A DNA stretch of 64,000 bases, from the NCBI GenBank assembly GCA_905250025.1, contig CAJNOJ010000013.1, positions 620,001-684,000 on the forward strand, written 5' to 3'. A program made the translations under genes and the position numbers. This stretch comes from Adineta ricciae. Its lineage: Eukaryota; Rotifera; Eurotatoria; Adinetida; Adinetidae. The notes below the pieces were generated by a model, which was not told where the DNA came from, searched no databases, and was given only the letters and a program-made list of their open reading frames with translations. This document shows, one piece after another, positions 46,878 to 58,608 of this stretch (the stretch's first letter is position 1; each line of letters opens with the position of its first letter).

Positions 46878-49475
46878 TTATTCTCCCCATAGGACAGCTC
46901 GTCTTTGCTTTTCGCATGAAACAATAAATCGGCCATCGGGATGCCACGCCACGGCATTGATAATTGTCCTAAAATAAAAGGAAATATAAACCGGATTGTT
47001 TAATTCAATCGGCTTCTTGGCGGAAATAGCACGGAATGAATAATATGCATTTATGACGGAGCTCAACACGAATCTCACAATTACCTCACTTGAAAGAGCT
47101 GAATTTGTAATATACTACTAAGTAGAAAGTTGACGAGTGGTTGAAAACATCTCATTCGTGCGGATTATTAGCTCAGAAGTACCCTTTTATCGAACGAATT
47201 ACTTACGAGTGTTCTTTATTGAGGACCTTTTCGACTTTGCCCGTTGTTGTATTCCAGACAAATACGGACCCGTCGTTACCACCAGCACATGCATATGCAC
47301 AATCTGGAGAAAGAACAGCCTTGACCGTGTCTGATGTGACTTTGAAATCATCGTGACTAGAAAATGAAATTCACCGTGGAAATAACTTTTCAACATGATA
47401 ATGTCATACCTAAATGTTTGTATAACACGGTTTTCCCTGAGTTCAATTAGCTTCAATGTATCATCGCGTGAGCACGCTAACAACAACTGTTTCTCTAAAT
47501 GAACGTAAAGTACTTGTTTTAGAATAAAACTTAAATGCTTTTATTCAATAAACAACCTCGATTGATTGCTAAGGACGTAATTGCTGCTTGTAACTGTAAT
47601 TCACATTTTGTCGAATCATTTTTCGCATCCCAGAACCGAATTTTCTTATCGAAATGTCCACTAATCAAACTGCCCGACGCATCGAGTGCCACCAGATCAT
47701 GACACTTAGATCCGGCAAACAATGTTCGTACACCTGAAAATGTAATTTAATAATTCAATCATCAAAATCGAATGAGTCTTCTTTACACTGCCGATTTTGC
47801 AAATCCCATAGCTTCAACGTACGATCTTGACTGCCCGATGCAATTAGACTTGCAGTGATAAATTTAGCGCAAAAGACTTTAGCACCATGGCCAGTAAGTG
47901 TATGACGTAGACGTTGATCAGCAAGGCCCCAAACGCGACAAGCGAAATCTTCTGAACATCCGAGTATCAAATTTGCCTAAAATATTTCTTCGCTGATAAT
48001 TAGATGAGAATCTCTTAAGATTTCTTACGCCTTCGTTGTCAAAATCAATCGCAGTGACAGTCGAATTATTTCCAGCAAGAACATAACCTGGTTGGACTTG
48101 ACCTATATGAACATATCAATCAGATCAATTGATCTCAGTAGAACTAACCATAGGGATTACCTATATTTCCATTCATTTCCCAGATATGAATTTTTCTATC
48201 ACTTCCACCTGTGGCGATCAATGATCCCGATGGATGAAATTGAATAGCATGTAGTTCATTATCGCAACAATCCTAAAATGATAAAAAAACCGAGGATAAT
48301 CAGTGCACATCACACTCACTCACATCAAGAATTTTTTAGAAACTGACCCATTTGGCTATGGCTTTTGATGGAACAACAACTTTCACCAAATCTGCTGCTG
48401 GTGATCGATGAATTTTGCCATCGTTAAGTGAACTTTTGAATGTTGACATAGTTGTTGGCGAACTAAAACTAGTGATATCATTTTTGGCTTCATCGAGTTT
48501 GCGTTTGACGTCATCTTCGATTCGTCTAAAACCATTCGACTTGATTTGACACATGAAAAAGAGATTGAAGTGAGAATAACAGACCTTTGGTGCTGTTGAA
48601 CTTCTGCATCTAACGCATTAGCTTGTTTTTCAACTTTTTCAGTCATTTCTCGACGTAAGAACGCGTTCGTAGCGTCTAATTCTTGTTGACGTTTTTCTAA
48701 TTCGCTGTACGCTAATTGTAATGCTTGAAACTCATCATGGATTGTCTAAGATAAAGACATTTCTCTCATTGCACGTTTTTGCTTCGGAAAACTCAACTTA
48801 CTTCATTAACTTTCTTTAAAAGACTCGAATCTTCTTTTGCTAACTCAAGACGTTGTTTGAGAGAGATATTTTCTTTAGTTAAAATTTGATTTCTGCATAA
48901 AAACAAACAGCAACATGATCACACCAACATGAAAATCAATAAATACGCACTTTTTCTCTTCCGAATCAAGTTTGTCATCTCTTTCTTTGACAATCCGACT
49001 GAGACTAATGACTTCTTTCGTTATCTAATCACACAGAATAGAAAAGTATACATTCCAGTCAATAACATACGTCTCCTCGTTCGCGTAACAACGTAAGAAT
49101 TTCATCTTTCGCTTTCATATAATCATTTTCTAATGTCTTCACTTTATCGTTTACTGGTAGACCAGCCACACTAGAACAAATCGAAAGTAAATTCCTCTGT
49201 GCCTTGCGCTTCGCGTTCAAACTCACCTAACACTGTTTTTCTGCAAGTCAGTATTCTCTTGACGTAATGATAGAATATCACGTTCTTGCTCAGTACATCG
49301 CAGCAAGATTATAGAATAATTTTCAATCAAACGGTTATCTATTGATATAAAGCAATTCAAATGCGATCGATTACAAATTTCGCGACTTACAGTGTCTTAC
49401 AACTTCCGCATATACATCTCGTTCGTATCGATTTCGTTCTCGTAATTGGTTATATATAATTTGTTTCCATTCCAT
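46878..49475 (-). CDS. ATG16L1: ATG16-like autophagy protein, tandem copy I
   Basis: Many short exons (about 14) from ATG at 49475 to TAA at 46878. The N-terminus [20 protein letters not shown] corresponds to the ATG5-binding helix of ATG16L1 (WKRHISEQLRRRDR). A coiled coil follows (for example [20 protein letters not shown]), then a short linker and a WD40 propeller. Propeller blades include [54 protein letters not shown] and the last blade [14 protein letters not shown] with AVLWGE. In animals ATG16L1 forms the ATG12-ATG5-ATG16L1 complex that directs LC3/GABARAP lipidation, and the propeller serves lysosome/phagosome LC3 conjugation. [10 protein letters not shown] and [12 protein letters not shown] are nearly identical to vertebrate ATG16L1. 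Start codon lies 173 bp from the stop of copy II. Its blades are closer to the canonical sequence than those of copy II. Confidence 0.88.
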
Positions 49476-49647
49476 GATACGACTCAATCTAGAATAGAAA
49501 AACGAACATAAATTACGTAGAATGATAATCGATTTCATAGTATCTATTGTCTTCTCGTATGTACATTGTGAGTCATTATGCATTAGGAAAACAAACAAAA
49601 AAACGTCGGATAAAAATATATAGAAATATCACACGAAATACAAACGA

Positions 49648-52259
49648 TTATTGACTCCAAAGAACCACACGACGATGCTTTTCACACGATGCAACATATT
49701 TGCCATCTGGCTGCCAAGCAACTGACGTGACCATTGTACTAAACAAAATAAATATGTAATCGAATGTGCAAGTCGCGAAATCATACGTATGCTTTTGTCG
49801 GAGAACGTTTTCACAAACGTGATTCTCAGTGTTCCATACAAATAACGAACCGTCTTGGGAACCAGCACAAGCATATTGACCATCCGGTGATAAAATCGCT
49901 TTAGCTGTGTCAGTACTTACTTTAAAATAATCATGACTAAAATAGATCAGTAATATCGATTACGAAAAGGTTATGCGATGGTAAAAATCTAACCTAAATG
50001 TATGAAGTGTTTTATGTTGTCTTAAATCAATGAGTTTTAATGTATCGTCTTTGAAACAAGCAAGCAGCTGGTTTTTCTCTAGAATAATTCGTGACAAAAT
50101 ACGAACGAGTAAGATTATCTTGTGTTACCTTGGTTGTAGGATAGCGATGTGATGGCAGAATCATATTTTAATTCTGTCCGACATTTATCGGTATATGGAT
50201 CCCACATACGAATCTTCTTGTCGAAGTGACCGCTTATGATTGTGCCAGCTGCATCAGTAATGACTAAATCATGACATTTTGACCCAACAAATAATGTTTG
50301 TGTGCCTAGAAGAGAAAGTCCAGACTTTCAAGCATCGATTGATAAAATTCTTACAATGTCGGCTATATAAATCCCAAAGTTTAATGGTTCGATCGGCACT
50401 GCCCGTTGCTAACTTTTTTCCAGAAATGAATTTACAAGTAAATATCAGACCTTGATGGCCTTTGTATATGTCTTTCAATATTTTTTGTTCGCCATATGAC
50501 CAAACATATACTGTATCACTCGAACATCCAGCCAGAAGACGATACTATGACAAGATGAACTAGTCTCATTATTTACAATTCGATCTTGAGAATCTATTTA
50601 CTCCATCATTGTCGAAATCGAGAGCATTGATTGCTCCTTGACTTCCTTGCAGTGAACAGTATTTGTACTGTTGACCACTCGAAGCAATTTCCCATAAATG
50701 CACCATTTTGTCACTACAACCGGTTGCTAATATGGAACCCGACGGTTGAAATTGAAGAGCGTACACTTCGAGATCAGTACAATCCTATATGTAAAGTATG
50801 TAGGTTGAAGAGAGTTTCTCATCTGCAAGTAAGATGAGCTTATCCTTACCCAATGTGTCACTTCTCGTCTTGGAAGGTATGCTGAAGTGCAAATTGACGG
50901 CGCTCGATAGAAATGATCATTCGAATGATTTTTTACTCCATTTGTCAATTTTTGCATGAGATTTCCAAATAGATTTCTTCCACCGGGAATCAAACTTGTG
51001 CTTCTCTCTCGATGTATAGACTCATTATACGAGTGACACATGACGTCCGAATTACTACCCATCGAACTATAAAATACTCGATAGTGCATCCTCATTTGAT
51101 ATTATATTTCGTATTTACCATGAATTCATTAGAATGTCTTGGCTTACGTCAGATGCGGGTCTCAATGGTGGGATGATAACCATATCATCTTCGAAAAATA
51201 TGCTTGGTTCGGAATACCGCTGTTGTGTTTCGACTTCTTTGCGAATTCTGAATTGAAAATATCGATTCGTCTTCTCTTCTTGATAAAAAATCTCGCTCTC
51301 ACTTGTGATTGGATTGTTCAACTTCGAAATCATTCATTGCTGCACGTTCATTTTTATAAAAAATCAATTCATCTTCTATCTGTTTATTATTACGTTTCGC
51401 TGTTTCCAATTGTTGTTCAAGTTCGAGATGTGCAGGTCGCATTTGATTGTATTCAATTTGCAATTTGTTGATCTTACTCTGACTTGCTTGAAACTCTTCT
51501 TGAAGAACCTAAATGAATATTTGCACGTCTATAATATTTCATACGGTAATAAGAACTTACTTGATTGATCTGAGTTAGATTCTCCACTTCAGACTCAGCT
51601 TTTTTTATACTTTCTTGTAATTGATCATTCGCTGATTGACATTGCCGTGCCCTTTGTAAGAATAAAATAACACATAAAAGCGAATAAGAACATTTGAATT
51701 GACGAATAACTTCTTTTACTTCGTTTCTTCGGCGATGAGTTTATCGCTTATATCAGCGATCGTGTGGTTCAAGCGAACAACTTCTCGAGCAAGCTAAAAT
51801 CGTTAATTGACTGAAAATTTCGATGTTTAATCCGATCTAATGTTCTTACTTCACCATTGTCTCGTAAATATCGAACAACTTCCTCTTGTGCGACCGTCAA
51901 TTTATTGTTTGCATGAGCCAACTCTTGACTAAATATAAAGAATAAGGTTGATAGTCTTACAAAAGAAAAACAAGAAAATAATCTCACCTAGCTTCGGATG
52001 CTTTTTCTAGACCGGCATTAGCCAAACGTAAATGATGAACATCTGTTTGAAGTTTGTTACACTGAATCTGTAGGACAGCATTATTCTCTAGGATACGATT
52101 ATCTATTTTGAAAAGAAAAACACTGATAAAAGTCTGAATTGACAACGAGCAAATAGATATACAATGTTCAATGATTTCATCGTAGACGTTTCTTCGTTGA
52201 TTTTGCTCTTTTAACTGACTGAAGATAGTTGATTTCCAATTTGATACGATCACTTCCAT
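49648..52259 (-). CDS. ATG16-like autophagy protein, tandem copy II
   Basis: About 14 short exons from ATG at 52259 to TAA at 49648. The ATG5-binding-type helix reads VSNWKSTIFSQLKEQNQRRN. A coiled coil follows (LAHANNKLTVAQEEVVRYLR; LAREVVRLNHTIADISDKLI). A linker longer than in copy I (SSMGSNSDVMCHSYNE, GGRNLFGNLMQKLTNG) precedes a WD40 propeller with blades [69 protein letters not shown] and AWQPDGKYVASCEKHRRVVLW. Exon order and blade sequences parallel copy I, so this is an old tandem duplicate. The GRNLFGN segment resembles the DSITNIFGRR linker of human ATG16L1, which follows the coiled coil. Divergence between copies is large (N-terminal helices share W-K, QL and little else), suggesting separate retained roles. 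Confidence 0.85.
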
Positions 52260-53092
52260 TGTTTCGCAATTGAAAATGAATGATTTCTTATTCGAGCACC
52301 AATAGACTATAGATGAGGAAAGAAAACAACAGAACAAGATAGATAATAACGACACTTTAGCGCACGCGACAGCTAGATAGATTGAAATGACGTGAGAAAG
52401 AGAGAAGAAAATAAATAACAATTCTGTTTTGATAGTATTTCCGCACATCGTATTCGACTTCGACAGAGGTCGGCATATATCTGTTCGAGATTTTTGCCAA
52501 CTAATTTGATGAACAAGTCGAAAAAAAACTGGATGTTTGTTTCTCTATACTGACCTTTCACTAAACATTGTGTCTCTAGTAGTTGCCCACTCCGTCGGAC
52601 ATCACTGGGGCATACCGAAGTGAATCAAAATTTGTTTCGTTCGATATTGTTTTTTTTTCATAAAGGTGAAATTTACTTGATGTTCCAATCAGGAAGAGTG
52701 TACTGACTGACATTCTTTGCTGTTTGTAAAACTGGTAATATGACCTATCAACTTTTTTCATGCTCTCAGTTTTTGTTTGATAAGAAAACGAAATGATTGA
52801 ATCATTGTTTTAGAAAACGTAATAGTCCAAAAAAAGCTATGATTGCCCGTACATAATGAAGATGATTTTCTTTGGAAATAAGAAAATTTACTATCGATGA
52901 TGATATGCTGTGCATGAGGATGACAACGAGCGACTCTCCTTTCTGTTTCCATTCTGTTCGTCTCCGATTAGTTAAGCTCTTTTCAAATCGGATGTTGATT
53001 TTGACTCATGCGGTCGGTACTCATTCATGTCTGTCATTTTCTTTTCCATTAGAGAGCCTTCGGAGTTGCATTAGTACTTAGACTAATCAAAC
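52260..53092. promoter_or_regulatory. Divergent intergenic region (ATG16L copy II / AAGAB)
   Basis: About 830 bp between divergent start codons, so both promoters lie here. No coding exon with splice support was found. No specific motif is identified. Confidence 0.45.
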
Positions 53093-56000
53093 ATGAAACC
53101 GTCGATTGTTATTGCCGGACTCGATCAGGAATTTCTCGGTGAAATTCTTCAAGAATTAACTGGAGAGTCGAAAACGATCGACAACAATCCAATAGAATGG
53201 ACTATCGACACAAAATATTACACTGCCGATGTTCATCTATGCCCAGTGAATACCAAAATGCTCGTAGAAGAATCAGTCGCTAATTCTGCACAGATGCTTA
53301 TCGTATTAATTGATCCAGTTCAAGTATGAAAACATCGAAGATAACCGCGATGAATGCGTGTTTCTCCTTATAGATCAATAGTCGTACCAAACTCGATAGT
53401 TGGCTTCCATTTTTCAGTGTTCTCAGCGATTGTGAAGCGAAATTTGTCGTTGCTCGAAGCATCAGTGCAATAGCTGAAAGTTCGTATTTTCGAAGAAATC
53501 AATCATTCTTAGTATTCGTTGTTTTCTATTAGCAATTTCCAAAACAGATATAAAACAATGGTGTACAGAACATGGTTATGAATTACTTGAATTAGAAAAA
53601 AGTGCCACATCAGAAACAGATGATGATGACGAAGACGAAAACACACATCGTAAGTAGGAAAGATAAGACAGAAACAATATTCGAATAGATGTACACACAA
53701 AAAGAATCTTTGTTGATGTTTAGTCTATCGGGACGTCTATGGTGTGCCACGTTTGATGCAAACGCTTCACGTTCATCAATGGCCGAATATGAATTTGAAA
53801 GGTAGGATGAAACTCTTCTCAATGACGCTTAGAAACACGATGATTCTCGATGACGAGTGATTTTTGACGTTTTATTGGCGATCCTAATCGAGTTTGACTG
53901 TGTTGTCGGGATTTGCGTTTCGATGTTACCCGAGTATCCACTGGTTTTGCAACTCGCAATTGTTTATCATGAACATGCGATACGTGATTTGAATTCGACT
54001 CGAGAACAGTTATATCGTCGTCGTCCGCAAGATTCCAAGTCACCGCTTGTAATTGTTGAGTGTCACGTTTGTTTGGTGGAAGTTTCAAACGTTGTAGTGT
54101 TGCACCTGAACGTATGGTCATCAATTGACTCGATGTCGTCATAGATAGATTTTGTCGATTCGCACCGAAGAAGCACATAAATTCATCGAGACGCCATTTC
54201 GAGAGAAAATGTTGTGCAGCTGATGAGAAACGTGTGTCGAAACCAGTAATGATCAGCGGATCAAGGAGAATATTCAGGGATTTGGTTACTTGAACGGTAT
54301 CTCGCAGCAAACGACTTTTCGTATAGAGTGTGATGATCTCTGCTGGTAACCAGAATACGGCAAAGTTAAGGAAGAGGAAGAGAATTTGAAGAATAAGGTT
54401 TTTACGAATATGTACATGACGCTCGAATGCTCCAGTAAAACGTCGTTGCATGCGTATCAAGTCCACGCAGATAGTTAAGTAACAAGCAAATGAAATCGAC
54501 AGTGGAAGAAGGAAAATATTACCTTGAAAAAAGTTTTACTTTCCATTCGAATAGCAAATAGAAAACAATCGATTTCTTTTCTTACCAAGTCGATAACACA
54601 TATAGATCGCCACAACCGTCGATCCATATGTGTACGATATTTGGCATTCATTGGTGATTTCATGTTGAGTGATTCGTAGAATATTCAATTGTGTCAACAA
54701 ATAAGCTGGAATGATCGAAGTGATCACTGGCATAATCCAAAGTGCCAGCACGAAGAAAAGACTTCGGGCTGTTGAACGAGTTGATTGACTACTCAAATTA
54801 GCAAAGTGTCGGCGGCGGTAGATCGAGATTGCTGTTAAGCTATAAGCCATAAGAACAGTTAAATATAAAGGGAGATAGACTTGTAATTGACAATAGAAAC
54901 GACCAGCTAACGAATTGAGTGTTAATTCACCTGTTAAATGAATAATGACATAGATTAACTCGTAGATTAGACCAAGAAAATCAACGAGTAAATAGTTTGA
55001 TGTCCATATAAGACTGCGCATACGTTGTCGACGACGTTGTGTTCGACTACGTGAATTACCACCTGATTCAGCTGTATTCTTACTAACGCGCTGTACTGTC
55101 AATTCAATAAAAAGTGTAAACACAATTGCATACAAGGGCAGTGTTAGACTCAACAGAGACAATTCAGCAATGCGCATGTTCCGATTGAATGCTGATTTAA
55201 ACAGAAAGTATTTGTTCAGTAGAGATGACGATGGCGTAGTTGTTATCCGTTGTAGTGGATATAGTTTCGATGTGTTGAATAAACGAAACAGTCTATTCGG
55301 TGTTGTAGTTGGATTGATGAATTCACTTGTATATCGAGTCGAGTTTAGATGATGAATAAATGATAAGGATGAATTGATGTCCGATGTTATATTCATATCA
55401 TCGCTAATTGATTTCCTTTAGATCGACGTGAAATCAATCGCAATTTAGCCAAACAATTGCAGGAGAAACTAACTTCTGATACAAATAAGGATACGAATCA
55501 TTCCGAAGAAGAACAACAACAACAAGACGAGCAGAACGAACGAATTGATTCTTCTCCGACGACCAATAACCATCATGGTAAGTATTGTCTGTTCGATGTG
55601 TTCGCTTTCCTTCTCATCAACATCATTGCCAAAAAACGAATAACATACATCAAAATGTTGTCTTTGATTTCGTTATTTCTCTTCTTATTCTTTGATAGGA
55701 AGAGAAAATTGAAATCGAAACATGAAATTCGCTCTCTCCTTTTCTTATGTTGGCATGGCAGACACGAAAAATTCTTTAAATAGTAACATATGAACCTTGA
55801 TGAAAGAGAAGGACAGAGATAACTTTATTGATATGAACAAATGCTTGCATTTCCTTCTTCTCACTTCTAGGTACGGATGCTTTTGGCATGGAAAATATAT
55901 TTGAACAAATGAGAAGATACAAAGGTAGAAAAGAACGGAACACAAGTGATTGGGATGATGTATTTTCATTTGTATTTGTTGTAGAAGAAGCAGATCAATT

Positions 56001-56152
56001 GACAGGCGACGAACGAAAACAATTCGCTGAAAAGGTTTGACACATCGTTGCGTAATCCGATGTTTGACTTCATGTATGTTTAGATCATTTTATCCTTGTG
56101 GAAAGATTTCGGTGATGAAGACGACGCAAGTGACGAAGATAATCAAGAATAG
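53093..56152 (+). CDS. AAGAB: Alpha- and gamma-adaptin-binding protein p34
   Basis: Eight exons starting at 53093 and ending with TAG at 56150-56152. The N-terminal half is the Rab-like domain (MKPSIVIAGLDQEFLGEILQ; AQMLIVLIDP; KFVVARSISAIAE; HGYELLELE). An acidic stretch (DDDDEDEN) and LYRDVYGVPRLMQTLHVHQW follow. After a long intron come a Gln/Glu-rich linker and the conserved C-terminal helices (FGMENIFEQMRRYK; EADQLTGDERKQFAEK; IILSLWKDFG), ending acidic. The last block corresponds to FDELMSKLKEMKDKA and HEQRKLHAEKVAKAFW of human AAGAB. In animals this protein is a chaperone for AP-1 and AP-2 clathrin adaptor assembly in the cytosol. The intron from about 53803 to 55420 is about 1.6 kb and contains an entire gene on the other strand. 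A 55-bp intron inside the C-terminal block removes RKERNTSDWDD-type sequence. Confidence 0.88.
53819..55396 (-). CDS. Orphan seven-helix receptor (GPCR-like), nested in an AAGAB intron
   Basis: Two exons, 55396-54586 and 54522-53819 with a 63-bp intron, 504 residues. A long N-tail with sequons (NIT, NSS, NST) precedes TM1 (LLSLTLPLYAIVFTLFIELT) and a basic loop with RTQRRRQRMR. Further helices follow: NYLLVDFLGLIYELIYVIIH, VYLPLYLTVLMAYSLTAISI with YRRRH at the DRY position, SLFFVLALWIMPVITSIIPA and FLLPLSISFACYLTICVDLI. LILQILFLFLNFAVFWLPAE is TM6-like, and the last segment includes LLDPLIITGFDTRF (NPxxY-like). The tail is Ser/Thr- and Arg-rich. It is class A-like but not assignable to a ligand group; the DRY motif is altered to IYR and NPxxY to DPLII. 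It lies wholly inside an intron of AAGAB, antisense to it. Confidence 0.78.
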
Positions 56153-56426
56153 CGCGCTACTTGCTTTTTTCATTCTGATTGTGTAAAATATGCAAAACGA
56201 AAGAAAAACATCAAAACTAGTTCCGATTTGATACAAATAAATCTTAATTTTTATTATTGAGAGAAAAAAAACACCGAGATGACAGTTCACTTATATCGTT
56301 TATTCAACATCGAAAAACAGAAAAGTATTAACGATAAGAGTATTCATTTGAATATAGTTTTGATTTACACGATTAACTAACAGATAGAAATATACTCAAT
56401 GAAATACAAATGCATGTTTCTGCTGT

Positions 56427-57750
56427 TTACTTTTGTTGATTATCAAATACATAGGATCGCTTCAACAGTGTATTTATTTCGCCTAGATCGCTTTGTGTTT
56501 GAAGTTGATGTTGAATTGTATGAAGGAATCTTTGTGATTGTAAATAAGCTCGTACGAGATTATTCAGAATGCGAATAGTACCAAGATATCCTTGCCGATG
56601 GAGTAAATAATTCCATAAGAGATTAACAAGAGAATTTTGAATTTTATTCAAATAAACAATACTTTCAATGGAAATTTCTGGTAATGTTGAATCAAAATAG
56701 CAGAGTAGAGGAGTAGAAAAGAATAGGATTATCAAGCAAAGACGCGTAACGACTGGATCGTTGATGACTATCACATCAAATCTCTGTTTCATAAAGACCC
56801 ATTGTTCGAATAATGAGACACCGTAAGTATACTGAGCGGCTGTACGGTCGAGAACGAGTTGTTTTGGTTCGGAGAAGCAGACTTGTTCAAGTTCGAACGC
56901 ATTCGGAATAATGAGAGCTGGTGTATTATGTTGACATAAAAAGAATTGTTTTCGACGCGAAAGTGAGCCTACAATTGGTATTGTGGAGAGAAATGATAGA
57001 ACTGAACTGACGCTATTCACACGGGCTGCTGCATGATACTGTAAATAAAATGATTTCTCATCAGTATTTTGTATATCTGTAGCGAAGATCTTTTCACGTG
57101 TTGCTTTGTACTGTTGTACGCAGTAATTCTCATATGCATAGAATATATTCGACAAAAGACCCCAGTCTTTTTCATCAAGAGTAGTGCAGGGTGAAAAGAT
57201 TCCCTAGAAAAATAAAAATGGCAACGTTAATTACGATTTATGAAGAGATGGATTAGTTTATACTCGTGGTACGATTTGAAGATCCTGTTGACTTTTCTGT
57301 AACAGAACAAGATCTCGTTTTCGTTGGCGATTACTTTGGATAAGTTCTCGATAACGTTGGTTCTCTTCGTCTGAACGAATCATTTGAATCTTCATGCCAA
57401 CAAAGAAACATCGACGCAAACGACATGATGTACAATGACGTAGATCCGAACAAATTGCATTGGGCTGGCCTTTGAGATTCGATGAACGACAAGCCAGTTC
57501 TAAACACTAAATTCTTTTCATACGAAGAACGAATTCGAATGAAAGAAATTGCTTACATCAGCCTTTCTAGCATTACGTCGAAAGAACGCTAGTAAACAAC
57601 CATAGAAGATATTTATTAAATTAAGATTTATTTACCTTTACATGGCGAACACGTGAGCACTCCAAAATTAATTCCAATTGCTCTTGCCCCGCACACAGTA
57701 CATTCGCGAATATTGAGCCACGATTGATATTTACTTAGTTTTGACGGCAT
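56427..57750 (-). CDS. Divergent nuclear hormone receptor, tandem copy 1
   Basis: Four exons, 57750-57636, 57588-57557, 57506-57264 and 57203-56427, 388 residues. The DNA-binding domain starts with ECTVCGARAIGINFGVLTC, then SPCKAFFRRNARKAD (P-box CSPCKAFF) and a second finger LACRSSNLKGQPNAIC with SDLRHCTSCRLRRCFFVGM. The CRLRRC..VGM motif is typical, but the spacing in the second finger (C-x12-C-x5-C-x2-C) is not the classic C-x5-C-x9-C-x2-C. After a charged hinge come about 260 helical residues with LBD character (LSNIFYAYENYCVQQY; RLCLIILFFSTPLLCY; SLVNLLWNYLLHRQGY), ending without an obvious AF-2 helix. Nuclear transcription factor by family; ligand and target unknown. Exon 2 is 32 bp, exactly as in its neighbour at 58609-60480. 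A TTTCTAG just upstream of 57750 may mark a 5'-UTR intron. Confidence 0.82.
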
Positions 57751-58608
57751 CTGAATCTGTGTTGCTAGAAAAAAAGACGTTGTTCTTCTGCAAACCATAG
57801 AAATATAGGAAAGCTTCTTTTCTTTTCTTTCCTCACCCTAACTCGCCGACTCACACATATGACTCTGTTACTGTGCGTGCATTCATCAGAGAAGAGAGAG
57901 AAAATAAATAACGAAACGATTATTCTGTAGTTATAGTTACAAAGGCAAGAGGAAAATATGTCTGATGTCATTTAACAAGGTAATACAGTACACTATCAAA
58001 TTTAGTGTGGGAAGGTGACGTTTTACGTATATTAAGAAAGTTTTTTTTTTGATAACACAATGATGATTAATTTTCAGGATTACTATGTTCGTCATTGCTA
58101 ATCTACAGAGAAAAATCGAAGCTTTCCCATCATGCCGTCTAGAGAGCGGGTACAAACGTGAGCAAGTGTAGACTGACATACGTTGAATAAACGGTAAAAT
58201 AAGTACATGCGACTCGCGACATAATTTTTTCTTCGAAACAAGAGTATTTTTTCCATTCTGTTCTCGCCTGAAGTTTCGTTAAGGATGTTTATGGTATTCT
58301 TTATGTAGAAAAAATGTATTTTTGCAGCAGGAATTCTAGAAGAAGGTTTGAGATGTGATAAAAATGAAATTTGCTCATATTCATACGAACTTCCTTATAT
58401 ATTCTCAGCAATTCTCTCAATGTCACTTGAATAGCAATAATTTTTTTCTTATATGAACTTGATAATCTTAATTATCAATGTGCAATTATGGAAGACAAAA
58501 CGAGCATTTGACTGTTGATAATCATTTTATTTCAACAATAGAGCAAAGACTGGTAAATTTATCGAAAAAAAAACATGTTTACAAGTAACAAATAAAAAGG
58601 CCATGGAT
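57751..58608. other. Intergenic between the two nuclear receptors
   Basis: About 860 bp, the 5' flank of copy 1 and 3' flank of copy 2. AT-rich; no supported gene. Confidence 0.5.
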
